Shown one piece after another: positions 19,016 to 28,837 of a stretch of DNA of 64,000 bases. A program made the translations under genes and the position numbers. The DNA lies in contig DATKPC010000037.1 of assembly GCA_035524275.1 (NCBI GenBank), positions 1-64,000 on the forward strand, read 5' to 3'. The number at the start of each line of letters is the position of its first letter. The stretch's first letter is position 1. A model generated the notes under the pieces. That model made no database searches. It had not been told where the DNA came from and saw nothing but the letters and a program-made list of their open reading frames with translations. The DNA comes from DATKPC01 sp035524275. Lineage in GTDB: Bacteria > Pseudomonadota > Gammaproteobacteria > Burkholderiales > Burkholderiaceae_F.

Positions 19016-20407
19016 TCAGCCGAAATCCTGCAGCGCGGCGCGCGCCGCGGCGATCCCGGAGCGGACGGAGCCTTCGAGCGTCGAGGGATACGGACTGTCG
19101 GCCGCGTCGGACGCGAGATACAGGCCCGGCAGCGGCAGGCGCGTCGCCGGGCGCACGAGGCCGGGCGACGGGACGATCGTCGCGTGCTTCTCGCGCAGCA
19201 CGGCGTGGTCGATCGGCAACGGCAGCTGCAGGTCCGAGGCGAGCTGCGCCGATGCCGCGGCAGCCAGGTCGCCGGCGTCGAGCTGCTCGTGCGGGCCGGA
19301 GCCGCTGACGACGACGGCCAGGACGCCGCTGCACGCCGGGTCGAGCCAACCGCGGTCGAAGACGAATTGGCCGTAGCGCCGTTCGCCCGGCCGCGAGCGC
19401 AGCGCAAGCAGGGGTCGCGGGAGGCGGAACGCGCTCGACGTTCTCAGGTACACGGTCGCGATCGGGGCGTGCCGGACCCGCCGCAGCGCGGCAACGACGG
19501 CATCGAGCGGCGCCCGCGCGGCGCTTTCGAGCAGGCTGGCTGCGCGGTCTGCCGGCAGCGCAAGGACGATCGCGTCGGCCGGAAACTCCGCATCGCGGGT
19601 CTGCACGCGCCATCCGCCCGATGCGTCGTGCTCGAGTCGGCGTATCGGCTGTCGCCAGTGGAAGGCGACGCCGCGCTGCGCGAGGTGCGCCTGCGCGGCA
19701 TCCGGAAACGTCGCCGACAGGTCGCGCCGCGCAATGAGGTAGCGGCTGGCAGCCGACGTCGCGCCAAGGCTGTCGCGCAGCACGTTGAGCAGCGTGCGTG
19801 CCGATGCCTGGTCGAGCGGGACATTGAGGGCCGCAAGGCACAGCGGATCCCAGAGGCGCTCGACGCATCGCGCCGGATGCTCGCGGAACAATGTCGAAGC
19901 CGGGGCGTCCGGCTCGACGCGCCATCCCGCGCAGCGCCGGCGGGCGACCCAGGCGACGATCGCCGTGCGTTCCGCCGCCGACAGGCCGCGCGCTCCGACG
20001 AGCGCCTGCAGCAGGTGCCACGGCGCCGGCGCCCGCCCGGCCGCAATCCGGAAGCCGTCCGGGTACTGCAGCTCGAACGGCGACTCGAACAGCGCCTGCT
20101 CCGGCGCGAGCCCGACCTCGCGCATCAGCGCGCGGGTGCTGCGGTACGCGCCCAGCAGCAGGTGCTGGCCGTTGTCGAGCGCAAACGCGCGGTCGCCCAG
20201 CCGCACGACGACACGGCGGGCCCGGCCACCGGGATGGGGCGCGGCGTCGACGACGCGCACGTCAGCGCCGCCCCGCTGCAGTTCGATCGCGCTGGCGAGG
20301 CCGGACCAGCCGGCGCCGGCCACGAGCACGCGCGGCGGGCGCCCGGAGAAGCGCGCGTCGCGGCGGGTCAAGTCGCGGGCCGCGGCCACCGCGCGCCGAA
20401 TACCCAT
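19016..20407 (-). CDS. hpnE: Hydroxysqualene dehydroxylase HpnE (FAD-dependent)
   Basis: Last step of the three-enzyme HpnCDE route: reduces hydroxysqualene to squalene. 463 residues with an N-terminal Rossmann FAD-binding site VLVAGAGWSGLASAIEL, a following PGGRARR, and a C-terminal LPGLYLASDAADSPYPSTLEGSVRSG that closes the FAD site as in amine-oxidase/desaturase folds. The ATG at 20407 lies 40 nt inside hpnD, a longer overlap than the ATGA at hpnC/hpnD. Internal starts would cut into the Rossmann fold, so it is kept. Confidence 0.9.
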   Translation of the reverse strand: MGIRRAVAAARDLTRRDARFSGRPPRVLVAGAGWSGLASAIELQRGGADVRVVDAAPHPGGRARRVVVRLGDRAFALDNGQHLLLGAYRSTRALMREVGLAPEQALFESPFELQYPDGFRIAAGRAPAPWHLLQALVGARGLSAAERTAIVAWVARRRCAGWRVEPDAPASTLFREHPARCVERLWDPLCLAALNVPLDQASARTLLNVLRDSLGATSAASRYLIARRDLSATFPDAAQAHLAQRGVAFHWRQPIRRLEHDASGGWRVQTRDAEFPADAIVLALPADRAASLLESAARAPLDAVVAALRRVRHAPIATVYLRTSSAFRLPRPLLALRSRPGERRYGQFVFDRGWLDPACSGVLAVVVSGSGPHEQLDAGDLAAAASAQLASDLQLPLPIDHAVLREKHATIVPSPGLVRPATRLPLPGLYLASDAADSPYPSTLEGSVRSGIAAARAALQDFG

Positions 20408-21231
20408 GTCCGCCAGGCAATGGCGAACTTGCGCAGCGGCGTCAACGCGATCCGCTGGTGCAGCACGCGGAACCGCTCGCGCTCGATTTCCTCGAGCAGC
20501 GTCCGGTAGATCGCGCCCATGATGAGCCCGGGCCGCTGCGCCCGGCGGTCCGCGTCCGGAAGCGTCGCGAGCGCCGCATCGTAGGTTTCGCGCGCCCGTT
20601 GCGCCTGGAAGCGCATCAGGTCCTCGAAGCCGTCGACGTAGCGGGAGGCGACGAGGTCGGCCACCTTGACGCCGAACCGCTGCAGGTCCTCGATCGGCAG
20701 GTAGATCCGCCCGCGCCTCGCGTCCTCGCCGACGTCGCGGATGATGTTGATGAGCTGCAGCGCCCGCCCGAGACGGCGCGCATAGTCGAACGTGGCGGGG
20801 TCGCTGGCGCCGAAGATCCCGGCCGACATCTCGCCGACGACGCCGGCGACGAGGTGGCAGTAACGGGCCAGCGCGGTGAAGTCCAGGTAGCGGTTTTGCG
20901 ACAGGTCCATCGCCATGCCTTCGAGCACCTGTTCGAGGCGTTCGTGCGTGATCCCGTAGCGCGCCATGTCGGCCGCCGCGAGCGCCCTCGTCACGGGGTG
21001 CTGCGGGTCGCCGGCGGCGACGCGCGCGAGTTCCGTCGCCCACCAGGCGAGCTTCGAGCGCGCGACCGACGGGTCGGCGCCGCTGGCGTCGACGATGTCG
21101 TCGACTTCGCGGCAGTAGGCGTATAGCGCCGTGATCGCGCGACGGCGCTCCGGTGGCAGGAACAGGAAGCTGTAATAGAAGCTCGAGCCGCTTGCCGCCG
21201 CCTTCTGCGCGCAGTACTGGTCCGGTGTCAT
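20368..21231 (-). CDS. hpnD: Presqualene diphosphate synthase HpnD
   Basis: Condenses two farnesyl diphosphates to presqualene diphosphate; 287 residues of the squalene/phytoene synthase fold. It has SFYYSFLFLPPERRRAI, the first Asp-rich motif CREVDDIVD, and the second NIIRDVGEDARRGRIYLP. The ATG overlaps the hpnC stop (ATGA), so translation is coupled. It is distinguished from HpnC by the MTPDQYCAQKAA N-terminus and the intact second motif with RIYLP. Confidence 0.93.
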   Translation of the reverse strand: MTPDQYCAQKAAASGSSFYYSFLFLPPERRRAITALYAYCREVDDIVDASGADPSVARSKLAWWATELARVAAGDPQHPVTRALAAADMARYGITHERLEQVLEGMAMDLSQNRYLDFTALARYCHLVAGVVGEMSAGIFGASDPATFDYARRLGRALQLINIIRDVGEDARRGRIYLPIEDLQRFGVKVADLVASRYVDGFEDLMRFQAQRARETYDAALATLPDADRRAQRPGLIMGAIYRTLLEEIERERFRVLHQRIALTPLRKFAIAWRTWVFGARWPRPAT

Positions 21232-22067
21232 CGCGACGGATCCGGGGTGAGCGGCAGCGGAGGCGGTGCCGGCATCGTGAGCGCGCGCGCGCCAACGACC
21301 AGCCAGTCGGTCGCCGCCAGCGTCGGCCGGTGCCGGAAGACGTCGCCGCCGACCGCGTCGATCCGCTGCGCGATTCGCAAACCGCCCTGGATCACGAGGC
21401 GCAGTTCCCAGCCCAGCCGGCCCCGAAGTCGCCGCGCGAGCGGCGCACCGGACCACATCAGTGCCCGCGCCCGCCCGACCTGGCGTGCCATCAGGGCCGT
21501 CCAGGCCGGCCCCTGCGCGCCGGCCGCGATCTGCGCTTCGTCGATGCGCGCCGCCGCGAGCTCCGACTGCGGCAGGTACACGCGTCCCTTGGCCCAGTCG
21601 ATCGCGACGTCCTGCCAGAAGTTGATCAGCTGCAGCGCGGTGCATATCGCGTCGGACTCCCGCTCGGCGTCGGCGTCGCGGCACCCGTAGAGCGCCAGCA
21701 GCAGGCGGCCGACCGGATTCGCCGAGCGGCGGCAGTAGTCGAGCAGGGCCGGGTAGTCGGGGTAGCGCGTCACGCGGACGTCCTGCTCGAAGGCGGACAG
21801 CAGGTCGCGCAGCAGGTCGACGGGCAGCCCGTGGCGGGACACCGCCGCGGCGAGCGCCGGCCAGGCGGTCGCGCGTCGGGCTTCGATGGCATCGAGTTCG
21901 CGGCGCAGCGCGCCGAGTTGCGCCAGGCGTTGGGAGGGGCTCGCGTCGCCCTCGTCGGCGACGTCGTCGGCGTGGCGGGCGAAGGCATAGATCGCGAGCA
22001 CCGCGGGTCTCAACGCGCCCGGCATCAGCCAGGAAGCGACGGGAAAATTCTCGTAGTGATCGGCCAT
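21228..22067 (-). CDS. hpnC: Hydroxysqualene synthase HpnC
   Basis: Converts presqualene diphosphate to hydroxysqualene; 279 residues, squalene/phytoene synthase fold. Visible are HYENFPVASWLMP (HpnC-type start), the first motif ARHADDVADEG and the second NFWQDVAIDWAKGRVYLP. It is the first gene of hpnCDE, reading away from tRNA-Leu. The Shine-Dalgarno is weak. Squalene is normally the substrate of squalene-hopene cyclase, but that gene is not in the window. Confidence 0.93.
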   Translation of the reverse strand: MADHYENFPVASWLMPGALRPAVLAIYAFARHADDVADEGDASPSQRLAQLGALRRELDAIEARRATAWPALAAAVSRHGLPVDLLRDLLSAFEQDVRVTRYPDYPALLDYCRRSANPVGRLLLALYGCRDADAERESDAICTALQLINFWQDVAIDWAKGRVYLPQSELAAARIDEAQIAAGAQGPAWTALMARQVGRARALMWSGAPLARRLRGRLGWELRLVIQGGLRIAQRIDAVGGDVFRHRPTLAATDWLVVGARALTMPAPPPLPLTPDPSR

Positions 22068-22157
22068 CTGCCGTGAACGGTCGTTGGCGGCGCTCGTCGT
22101 TGGCGCCGCGCGCGGCACACTAGCATGCGCCGGCGGAGCCTCGTGGTGGCGATCGAG

Positions 22158-22163
22158 TAAAAT
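22158..22163 (+). promoter_or_regulatory. Candidate -10 element of tRNA-Leu
   Basis: TAAAAT followed by CCGCGCGCGG, a GC-rich discriminator as expected for stable-RNA promoters. It lies about 70 nt upstream of the mature tRNA 5' end. The -35 region has no good TTGACA. Confidence 0.4.
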
Positions 22164-22233
22164 CCGCGCGCGGTTCGTGGATCCGCAGGAGGGGAGGCTC
22201 GCGCGAGGAGCAATCGGCGCAGCGGGTCCCCGG

Positions 22234-22320
22234 GCGAAGGTGGCGAAATTGGTAGACGCACCAGGTTTAGGTCCTGACGCCTTCACCGGCATGGGGGTTC
22301 GAGTCCCCCCCTTCGCACCA
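22234..22320 (+). tRNA. tRNA-Leu (anticodon UAG)
   Basis: An 87-nt cloverleaf with a long variable arm, as in class II tRNAs. The 7-bp acceptor stem GCGAAGG/CCTTCGC is followed by an encoded ACCA. The anticodon stem CCAGG/CCTGA (four clean pairs) encloses the loop TTTAGGT, giving UAG, which reads CUN leucine codons. The T-arm is GGGGGTTCGAGTCCCCC. It stands immediately upstream of tig, which occurs in several betaproteobacteria. Confidence 0.97.
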
Positions 22321-22362
22321 CGAGTCGCGATCGCGATTGCCGCCGCGGCATCGCCCGCCGGT

Positions 22363-22382
22363 GCGGACCGATTCCGGTCCGC
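22363..22382 (+). terminator. Hairpin downstream of tRNA-Leu
   Basis: A perfect 8-bp stem, GCGGACCG/CGGTCCGC, with a 4-nt ATTC loop, 42 nt after the tRNA. There is no T-tract, so it is at most a weak or Rho-assisted terminator, or a processing or stability hairpin in the tig leader. Confidence 0.35.
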
Positions 22383-22457
22383 GGCGGCGGCGCCGGCAGC
22401 GTGCGCCATGTCACCTCACGCAACCTGAGCGGCCGCCCGCGCGGCCTTTGATCGAAC

Positions 22458-23771
22458 ATGCAACCAGTCATCGAAGCGCTCGGCGCGCTGGAACGCCGCG
22501 TCGACCTGTCGGTCTCGGCGCCCGATATCGAGCGCGAAGTCACGACCCGCCTCAACAAGATTGCCCGCGACGCGACGCTGCCCGGCTTCCGCAAGGGCAA
22601 GGTCCCGCTGCGGATGATCGCCGCGTCCTACGGCGCCCAGGTCCACGCCGAGGTGCTCAACGCGAAGGTCGCGGCGGCGTTCGACGCCGCCGTGGCCGCC
22701 AGCAAGCTTCGGCTCGCGGGCTCGCCGCGCGTCGAGGCGAAGGCGGGTTCGTCCGACGCCGAACTGGCGTTCTCCGCGACGTTCGAAGTGATGCCGGAAG
22801 TGGCGGTCGCCGACCTGTCGACCACGGAGGTCAGGAAGGCGACGTGTCCGGTGGGGGACGCCGAGGTCGACCGGACGCTGGAAATCATGCGTCGCCAGAG
22901 AGCGTCGTTCCGGGCGCGCGAAGGCGGCGCCCATGAAGGCGACCGCGTCGTCGCCGACTTCGTCGGAACGATCGACGGCGTCGCCTTCGAAGGCGGCAAG
23001 GCGGAGAATTTCTCGTTCGTCGTCGGCCAGGGCCGGATGCTGCCGGATTTCGAAGCCGGACTGCGCGGCGCGGCGGCCGGCGAGACGAAGTCCTTCCCGG
23101 TGACGTTCCCTGCCGACTACCACGGCCGCGACGTCGCCGGGAAGACGGCGCAGTTCGAGGCCACCGTCCGCAGCGTCGAGGAGCCGGTGCTGCCGGCGCT
23201 GGACGAGGAATTCGCGCGTTCGCTGGGTATCGCGGATGGCAGCCTGGTGCGCATGCGCGCCGAGGTGAAGGCGAATCTGGAACGGGAGGTCGCGGCGCGC
23301 CTGAAGGCGCGGACCAAGGACAGCGTGATGGGCGCGCTGCTGGGGGCCGCGACGTTCGAGCTGCCGCGAGGTCTCGTCGAGAACGAGAAGCAGGAACTCG
23401 CGCGCTCGTTGCGCGCCCGCTCGGCGCCCGCGCCGCAGGCCGGCGCGACCGAAGAGCCGCTGCCGCCGGCGCTCGTCGAGGCGGTGGCGCCGCAGGCCGA
23501 GCGGCGCGTGCGCCTCGGCCTCCTGGTCGCCGAACTCGTGCGCAGCGAGAAGCTGCAGGCGCGCCAGGACCAGGTACGCAAGGCGATCGAGGAGGTCGCG
23601 CAGAGCTACGAGAAGCCGGCGGAAGTCATCCAGTGGTACCTCGGCAACCGCGAGCGGCTCTCGGAGGTCGAGTCGATGGTCACCGAGGACAACGTCGTGG
23701 CCTGGGTTCTCGCCCACGCCCGCGCGGTCGAGGCGCCGGTCGCGTTCGACGAGCTGATGGGACATGCGTAG
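22458..23771 (+). CDS. tig: Trigger factor
   Basis: A ribosome-bound chaperone with peptidyl-prolyl isomerase activity; 437 residues. The ribosome-docking signature is LPGFRKGKVP at about 41-50. The FKBP-like PPIase domain follows (GDRVVADFVGTIDGVAFEGG and FPADYHGRDVAGK), then the helical chaperone arms. It opens the tig-clpP-clpX-lon block, found in the same order in E. coli, which links nascent-chain folding to proteolysis. The ATG gives MQPVIEALGALERRVDLSV, the usual N-terminal strand. Confidence 0.96.
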   Translation: MQPVIEALGALERRVDLSVSAPDIEREVTTRLNKIARDATLPGFRKGKVPLRMIAASYGAQVHAEVLNAKVAAAFDAAVAASKLRLAGSPRVEAKAGSSDAELAFSATFEVMPEVAVADLSTTEVRKATCPVGDAEVDRTLEIMRRQRASFRAREGGAHEGDRVVADFVGTIDGVAFEGGKAENFSFVVGQGRMLPDFEAGLRGAAAGETKSFPVTFPADYHGRDVAGKTAQFEATVRSVEEPVLPALDEEFARSLGIADGSLVRMRAEVKANLEREVAARLKARTKDSVMGALLGAATFELPRGLVENEKQELARSLRARSAPAPQAGATEEPLPPALVEAVAPQAERRVRLGLLVAELVRSEKLQARQDQVRKAIEEVAQSYEKPAEVIQWYLGNRERLSEVESMVTEDNVVAWVLAHARAVEAPVAFDELMGHA

Positions 23772-23823
23772 TCTCCGGTAGTGTCGCGTGCGGCGGGCGC
23801 TCCGCCGATCGATGGAGGAATCG

Positions 23824-24504
23824 ATGCAAGGAAGCAATCGGATGGCAGGTTTCGGCGGGCCGGCGACGGGCGGGCGGACGGCGGCGGATCTCGACGCCGG
23901 CCCGACGGGCCTCGGTATGGTCCCGGTGGTCATCGAGCAGAGCGGCCGCGGCGAGCGGGCCTACGACATCTATTCGCGCCTTCTTCGCGATCGCGTCGTC
24001 TTCCTCGTGGGGCCGGTCAACGACCAGACCGCGAATCTCGTCGTCGCGCAGCTGCTGTTCCTGGAGTCGGAAAACCCGGACAAGGACATCGCGCTGTACA
24101 TCAACTCGCCGGGCGGCTCGGTGTATTCCGGGCTGGCCATCTACGACACGATGCAGTTCATCAAGCCGGACGTCTCGACGATCTGCGTCGGGATGGCGGC
24201 CAGCATGGGGGCGTTCCTGCTCGCTGCCGGCGCGAAGGGCAAGCGCTACGCGCTGCCCAACTCGAGGATCATGATCCACCAGCCGTCCGGCGGCTCGCAG
24301 GGCCAGGCGTCGGACATCGAGATCCAGGCGCGCGAGATCCTGCAGCTTCGCGAGCGGATGAACGCGATCTTCGCCGAACGCACCGGCCAGCCGGTCGAGC
24401 GTATCTCGCGCGACACCGACCGCGACAACTTCATGTCGGCGGAGGATGCAGTAAGCTACGGGCTGATCGACAGGATCTTCGTCAAGCGCGGCGACGGCGG
24501 TTGA
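23824..24504 (+). CDS. clpP: ATP-dependent Clp protease proteolytic subunit ClpP
   Basis: A serine protease forming the two-heptamer chamber that ClpX feeds. 226 residues from the chosen start. Ser127 in GMAASMGAFLLA and His152 in RIMIHQPSGG are the nucleophile and base; the Asp lies in a later helix. GGAGGA is 4 nt upstream of the ATG at 23824, whereas the in-frame ATG at 23812 overlaps this Shine-Dalgarno. The N-terminal ~25 residues are Gly-rich, and a propeptide is likely. 56 nt separate it from clpX. Confidence 0.96.
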   Translation: MQGSNRMAGFGGPATGGRTAADLDAGPTGLGMVPVVIEQSGRGERAYDIYSRLLRDRVVFLVGPVNDQTANLVVAQLLFLESENPDKDIALYINSPGGSVYSGLAIYDTMQFIKPDVSTICVGMAASMGAFLLAAGAKGKRYALPNSRIMIHQPSGGSQGQASDIEIQAREILQLRERMNAIFAERTGQPVERISRDTDRDNFMSAEDAVSYGLIDRIFVKRGDGG

Positions 24505-24560
24505 GCCGCAGGATGCAGCGCATCGTTCAACGACGATTCGGGTAGCGGGAGTCGCGCCTC

Positions 24561-25826
<1,266 letters not shown>

Positions 25827-26029
25827 ACGCGCCGCGCCGCCGCGCCGCGGCGCCATCGCGGGGAAAAGCCGCGGAATCCCGGGGTCTGGTGCGTCTTCCG
25901 ACGCCGTTTCGCGTAATTAGCGCCCGGTTCCAGGGGCTTTCCGGCCTTTCGGCGCCCCGACGGGCCGCCCCGGGCGCGCCATCCGGGCGTGCTAGAGTGG
26001 TTCCGTCGCTGGGGGTCGCCGAGGCCCGA

Positions 26030-26057
26030 TTGAATCGGTGCCTGGCGCCCCCATCTG
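26030..26057 (+). promoter_or_regulatory. Sigma-32-like heat-shock promoter of lon
   Basis: ATTGAAT (TTGAA at 26030-26034) and CCCCATCT starting at 26049, separated by 13 nt, fit the RpoH consensus CTTGAAA-N11-16-CCCCATNT. Transcription would start near 26062-26066, leaving a short leader with AGGAAG at 26076-26081 before the lon ATG at 26085. lon is a known RpoH target in E. coli; dependence here is inferred. Confidence 0.6.
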
Positions 26058-26084
26058 CGTCCCATCGTTCCCGCAGGAAGACCC

Positions 26085-28505
26085 ATGTCCACGAGCCCAT
26101 TGCCCTCCGAACGCACCTCGATGCCGCTGCTTCCGCTGCGCGATGTCGTCGTCTTCCCGCACATGGTGATCCCGCTGTTCGTAGGCCGGCCCAAGTCGAT
26201 CAAGGCGCTGGAAGCGGCGATGGATGCCGGCAAGAGCATCATGCTCGTCGCGCAGAAGAACGCGGCGAAGGACGAGCCGGGCGCCGACGACATCTATTCG
26301 ATCGGCTGCGTGGCCAACATCCTGCAGATGCTGAAGCTTCCCGACGGCACGGTGAAGGTGCTGGTCGAGGGGGCGCAGCGCGCCCACATCCACCAGATCG
26401 AGGACGGCCCCAGCCATTTCACCTGCGAGCTCACGCCGATCCCGCCCGAGGTGTCGACGGGCTCGGAGCTGGAGGCCCTGCGGCGCGCGATCGTCGCGCA
26501 GTTCGACCAGTACGTGAAGCTCAACAAGAAGATCCCGGCCGAGATCCTGACGTCGATCGCCGGCATCGACGAGGTCGGGCGGCTCGCCGACACGATCGCC
26601 GCGCACCTGCCCCTGAAGCTGGAGCAGAAGCAGCGCATCCTGGAGATGAGTGGCCTTTCGGAACGGCTGGAGCACCTTCTCGCGCAGCTCGAGACCGAGA
26701 TCGACATCCTGCAGGTCGAGAAGCGCATCCGTGGCCGCGTGAAGCGGCAGATGGAGAAGAGCCAGCGCGAGTACTACCTCAACGAGCAGGTGAAGGCGAT
26801 CCAGAAGGAACTCGGCGAGGGCGAGGAAGGTGCCGACCTCGACGAGCTGGACAAGAAGATCAAGGCCGCGCGGATGCCGAAGCAGGCGCGCGCCAAGGCC
26901 GAGGCGGAGCTGAAGAAGCTGAAGCTGATGTCGCCCATGTCCGCCGAGGCGACCGTCGTTCGCAACTACATCGACACGCTGATCAACCTGCCGTGGAAGA
27001 AGCGCAGCAAGATCAACAACGACCTCGCCAACGCGCAGCGCGTGCTCGACGAGGACCACTACGGCCTCGAGAAGGTCAAGGAGCGGATCGTCGAGTATCT
27101 GGCGGTGCAACAGCGGGTCGATCGCCTGAAGGCGCCGATCCTGTGCCTGGTCGGCCCCCCGGGCGTCGGAAAGACCTCGCTCGGCCAGTCGATCGCGAAG
27201 TCGACGAACCGCAAGTTCGTCCGCATGGCGCTCGGCGGCGTCCGCGACGAGGCGGAAATCCGCGGCCACCGGCGCACGTACATCGGCTCGATGCCGGGCA
27301 AGATCCTGCAGAACCTCGCGAAGGCCGGCGTGCGCAATCCGCTGTACCTGCTCGACGAGGTCGACAAGATGGGGCAGGACTTCCGCGGCGACCCGTCCTC
27401 GGCGCTCCTCGAGGTGCTGGATCCGGAGCAGAACCACACGTTCGTCGACCACTACGTGGAAGTCGACTACGACCTCTCGGACGTGATGTTCGTCGCCACG
27501 GCGAACACGATGAACATCCCGGCGCCGCTGCTGGACCGCATGGAAGTCATCCGCCTGGCGGGCTACACCGAGGACGAGAAGGTCAACATCGCGATCCGCT
27601 ACCTGCTGCCGAAGCAGATGAAGAACAACGGCGTCCGCAAGACGGAACTCGAGGTGAGCGAGGCCGCGGTGCGCGACATCGTGCGCTACTACACGCGCGA
27701 AGCCGGTGTCCGCGCGCTCGAGCGCGAACTGTCGAAGATCTGCCGCAAGGTCGTCAAGACCGCGCTGATGAAGAAGGAAGGGGTCGTGAAGGCGCGCGTT
27801 TCGCCGCGGAATCTCGACAAGTACCTGGGCGTCCGTCGCTATACGTTCGGCGTCGCCGAGAAGGAGGCGCAGATCGGCCAGGTCACCGGGCTGGCGTGGA
27901 CCGAGGTCGGTGGGGAACTCCTGACGATCGAATCGGCCGCGATGCCGGGCAAGGGGAACATCATCCGAACGGGCTCGCTGGGCGACGTGATGAAGGAATC
28001 GGTCGAGGCCGCCCGCTCGGTCGTTCGCAGCCGCGCCCGGCGGCTCGGCATCCGCGACGAGGTGTTCGAGAAGCGCGACATGCACATCCACCTTCCGGAG
28101 GGCGCGACGCCGAAGGACGGGCCGAGCGCCGGCATCGCGATCACGACGGCTTTCGTCTCGACGCTTACCGGGATCCCGGTGCGACCCGACGTCGCGATGA
28201 CCGGCGAGATCACGCTGCGCGGCGAAGTCCTGCCGATCGGCGGCCTGAAGGAAAAGCTCCTTGCGGCACTGCGCGGGGGGATCAAGGTCGTGATGATCCC
28301 CGAGGAGAACGTGAAGGATCTGGCCGAGATTCCTGAAAACGTGAAGAGCCGCCTCGAGATCGTGCCGGTCAAGTGGATCGACCGCGTCCTCGAGGTTGCG
28401 CTCGAGCGCCAGCCCGTTCCGCTCGCGGAAGAGGACGGGGGCGCCGCGGTGGCTGCCGCCGCGGGCACGACGCCGCCGAAGGAGGAGGGCGTCGTCAAGC
28501 ATTGA
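26085..28505 (+). CDS. lon: ATP-dependent protease Lon (LonA)
   Basis: An 806-residue cytoplasmic AAA+ protease that degrades misfolded and selected regulatory proteins. It has the N-terminal substrate-binding domain (LPLRDVVVFPHMVIPLFVGR), a coiled-coil region around 190-270, Walker A GPPGVGKTS, Walker B YLLDEVDKM and the S16 domain. Ser681 in PKDGPSAG and the Lys in IGGLKEKLLAA form the catalytic dyad, matching E. coli Ser679. AGGAAG upstream fixes the ATG. The tail (GGAAVAAAAGTTPPKEE) is low complexity. Confidence 0.98.
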   Translation: MSTSPLPSERTSMPLLPLRDVVVFPHMVIPLFVGRPKSIKALEAAMDAGKSIMLVAQKNAAKDEPGADDIYSIGCVANILQMLKLPDGTVKVLVEGAQRAHIHQIEDGPSHFTCELTPIPPEVSTGSELEALRRAIVAQFDQYVKLNKKIPAEILTSIAGIDEVGRLADTIAAHLPLKLEQKQRILEMSGLSERLEHLLAQLETEIDILQVEKRIRGRVKRQMEKSQREYYLNEQVKAIQKELGEGEEGADLDELDKKIKAARMPKQARAKAEAELKKLKLMSPMSAEATVVRNYIDTLINLPWKKRSKINNDLANAQRVLDEDHYGLEKVKERIVEYLAVQQRVDRLKAPILCLVGPPGVGKTSLGQSIAKSTNRKFVRMALGGVRDEAEIRGHRRTYIGSMPGKILQNLAKAGVRNPLYLLDEVDKMGQDFRGDPSSALLEVLDPEQNHTFVDHYVEVDYDLSDVMFVATANTMNIPAPLLDRMEVIRLAGYTEDEKVNIAIRYLLPKQMKNNGVRKTELEVSEAAVRDIVRYYTREAGVRALERELSKICRKVVKTALMKKEGVVKARVSPRNLDKYLGVRRYTFGVAEKEAQIGQVTGLAWTEVGGELLTIESAAMPGKGNIIRTGSLGDVMKESVEAARSVVRSRARRLGIRDEVFEKRDMHIHLPEGATPKDGPSAGIAITTAFVSTLTGIPVRPDVAMTGEITLRGEVLPIGGLKEKLLAALRGGIKVVMIPEENVKDLAEIPENVKSRLEIVPVKWIDRVLEVALERQPVPLAEEDGGAAVAAAAGTTPPKEEGVVKH

Positions 28506-28837
28506 TGAGCGTCTTGGCCGCGCGCGCGGGCGCATTCGCGTTCGCGCGTGCCGACCGCGCGGCTTGACACTCAAGCAGTCGCGGGGTTGAATACGGTGCT
28601 GCGGCGGAACATCGCCACCGATCGGGACGCCTCCGAATTGCCGCAGCGTGCGACCGGCCCCGCAGACTGAAGAAGACGAGGTCGTTGCAGCTCACGTGAC
28701 AATCCCATTGGTCATCGAGTACCGGGCATTGGCAGGATTCCCGCGCGCATGGCTGCGCGCCGGCGCGATGCCGTTCGCCGATTAGACGGCGACACCGCAA
28801 CGCCGCACCATCACGAATTGAAATCGAGGGGGTTCAA
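28506..28837. other. lon-hupB spacer (332 nt) with a candidate promoter
   Basis: No convincing gene. The first 85 nt contain the hupB-oriented promoter candidate annotated at 28564. The remaining ~240 nt would be a long hupB leader. It includes a short palindrome-like GCGCGCATGGCTGCGCGC near 28742, but no riboswitch or terminator that I recognise. A second hupB promoter nearer the gene is possible. Confidence 0.5.
28564..28592 (+). promoter_or_regulatory. Candidate hupB promoter
   Basis: A consensus -35 TTGACA (28564-28569), then a 17-nt spacer and TTGAAT (28587-28592) as a weak -10. The -35 is perfect, the best seen in the window, but the start codon is 245 nt away. Confidence 0.45.

Noticed and set aside
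22325..22336. TCGCGATCGCGA palindrome as an operator
   Set aside because: Short GC/AT-alternating palindromes of this kind are expected in GC-rich genomes; no second site or spacing supports regulation.
25992..28574. An 860-codon open frame on the minus strand opposite lon
   Set aside because: A shadow of lon; composition is Asp/Arg/Val-rich without recognisable domains, and it lacks a ribosome-binding site.
28564..28574. TTGACACTCAA as a second FNR-like site
   Set aside because: The half-sites are separated by 3 nt instead of the 4 nt between TTGAN and NTCAA, so the geometry is wrong. It is better read as a -35 TTGACA.
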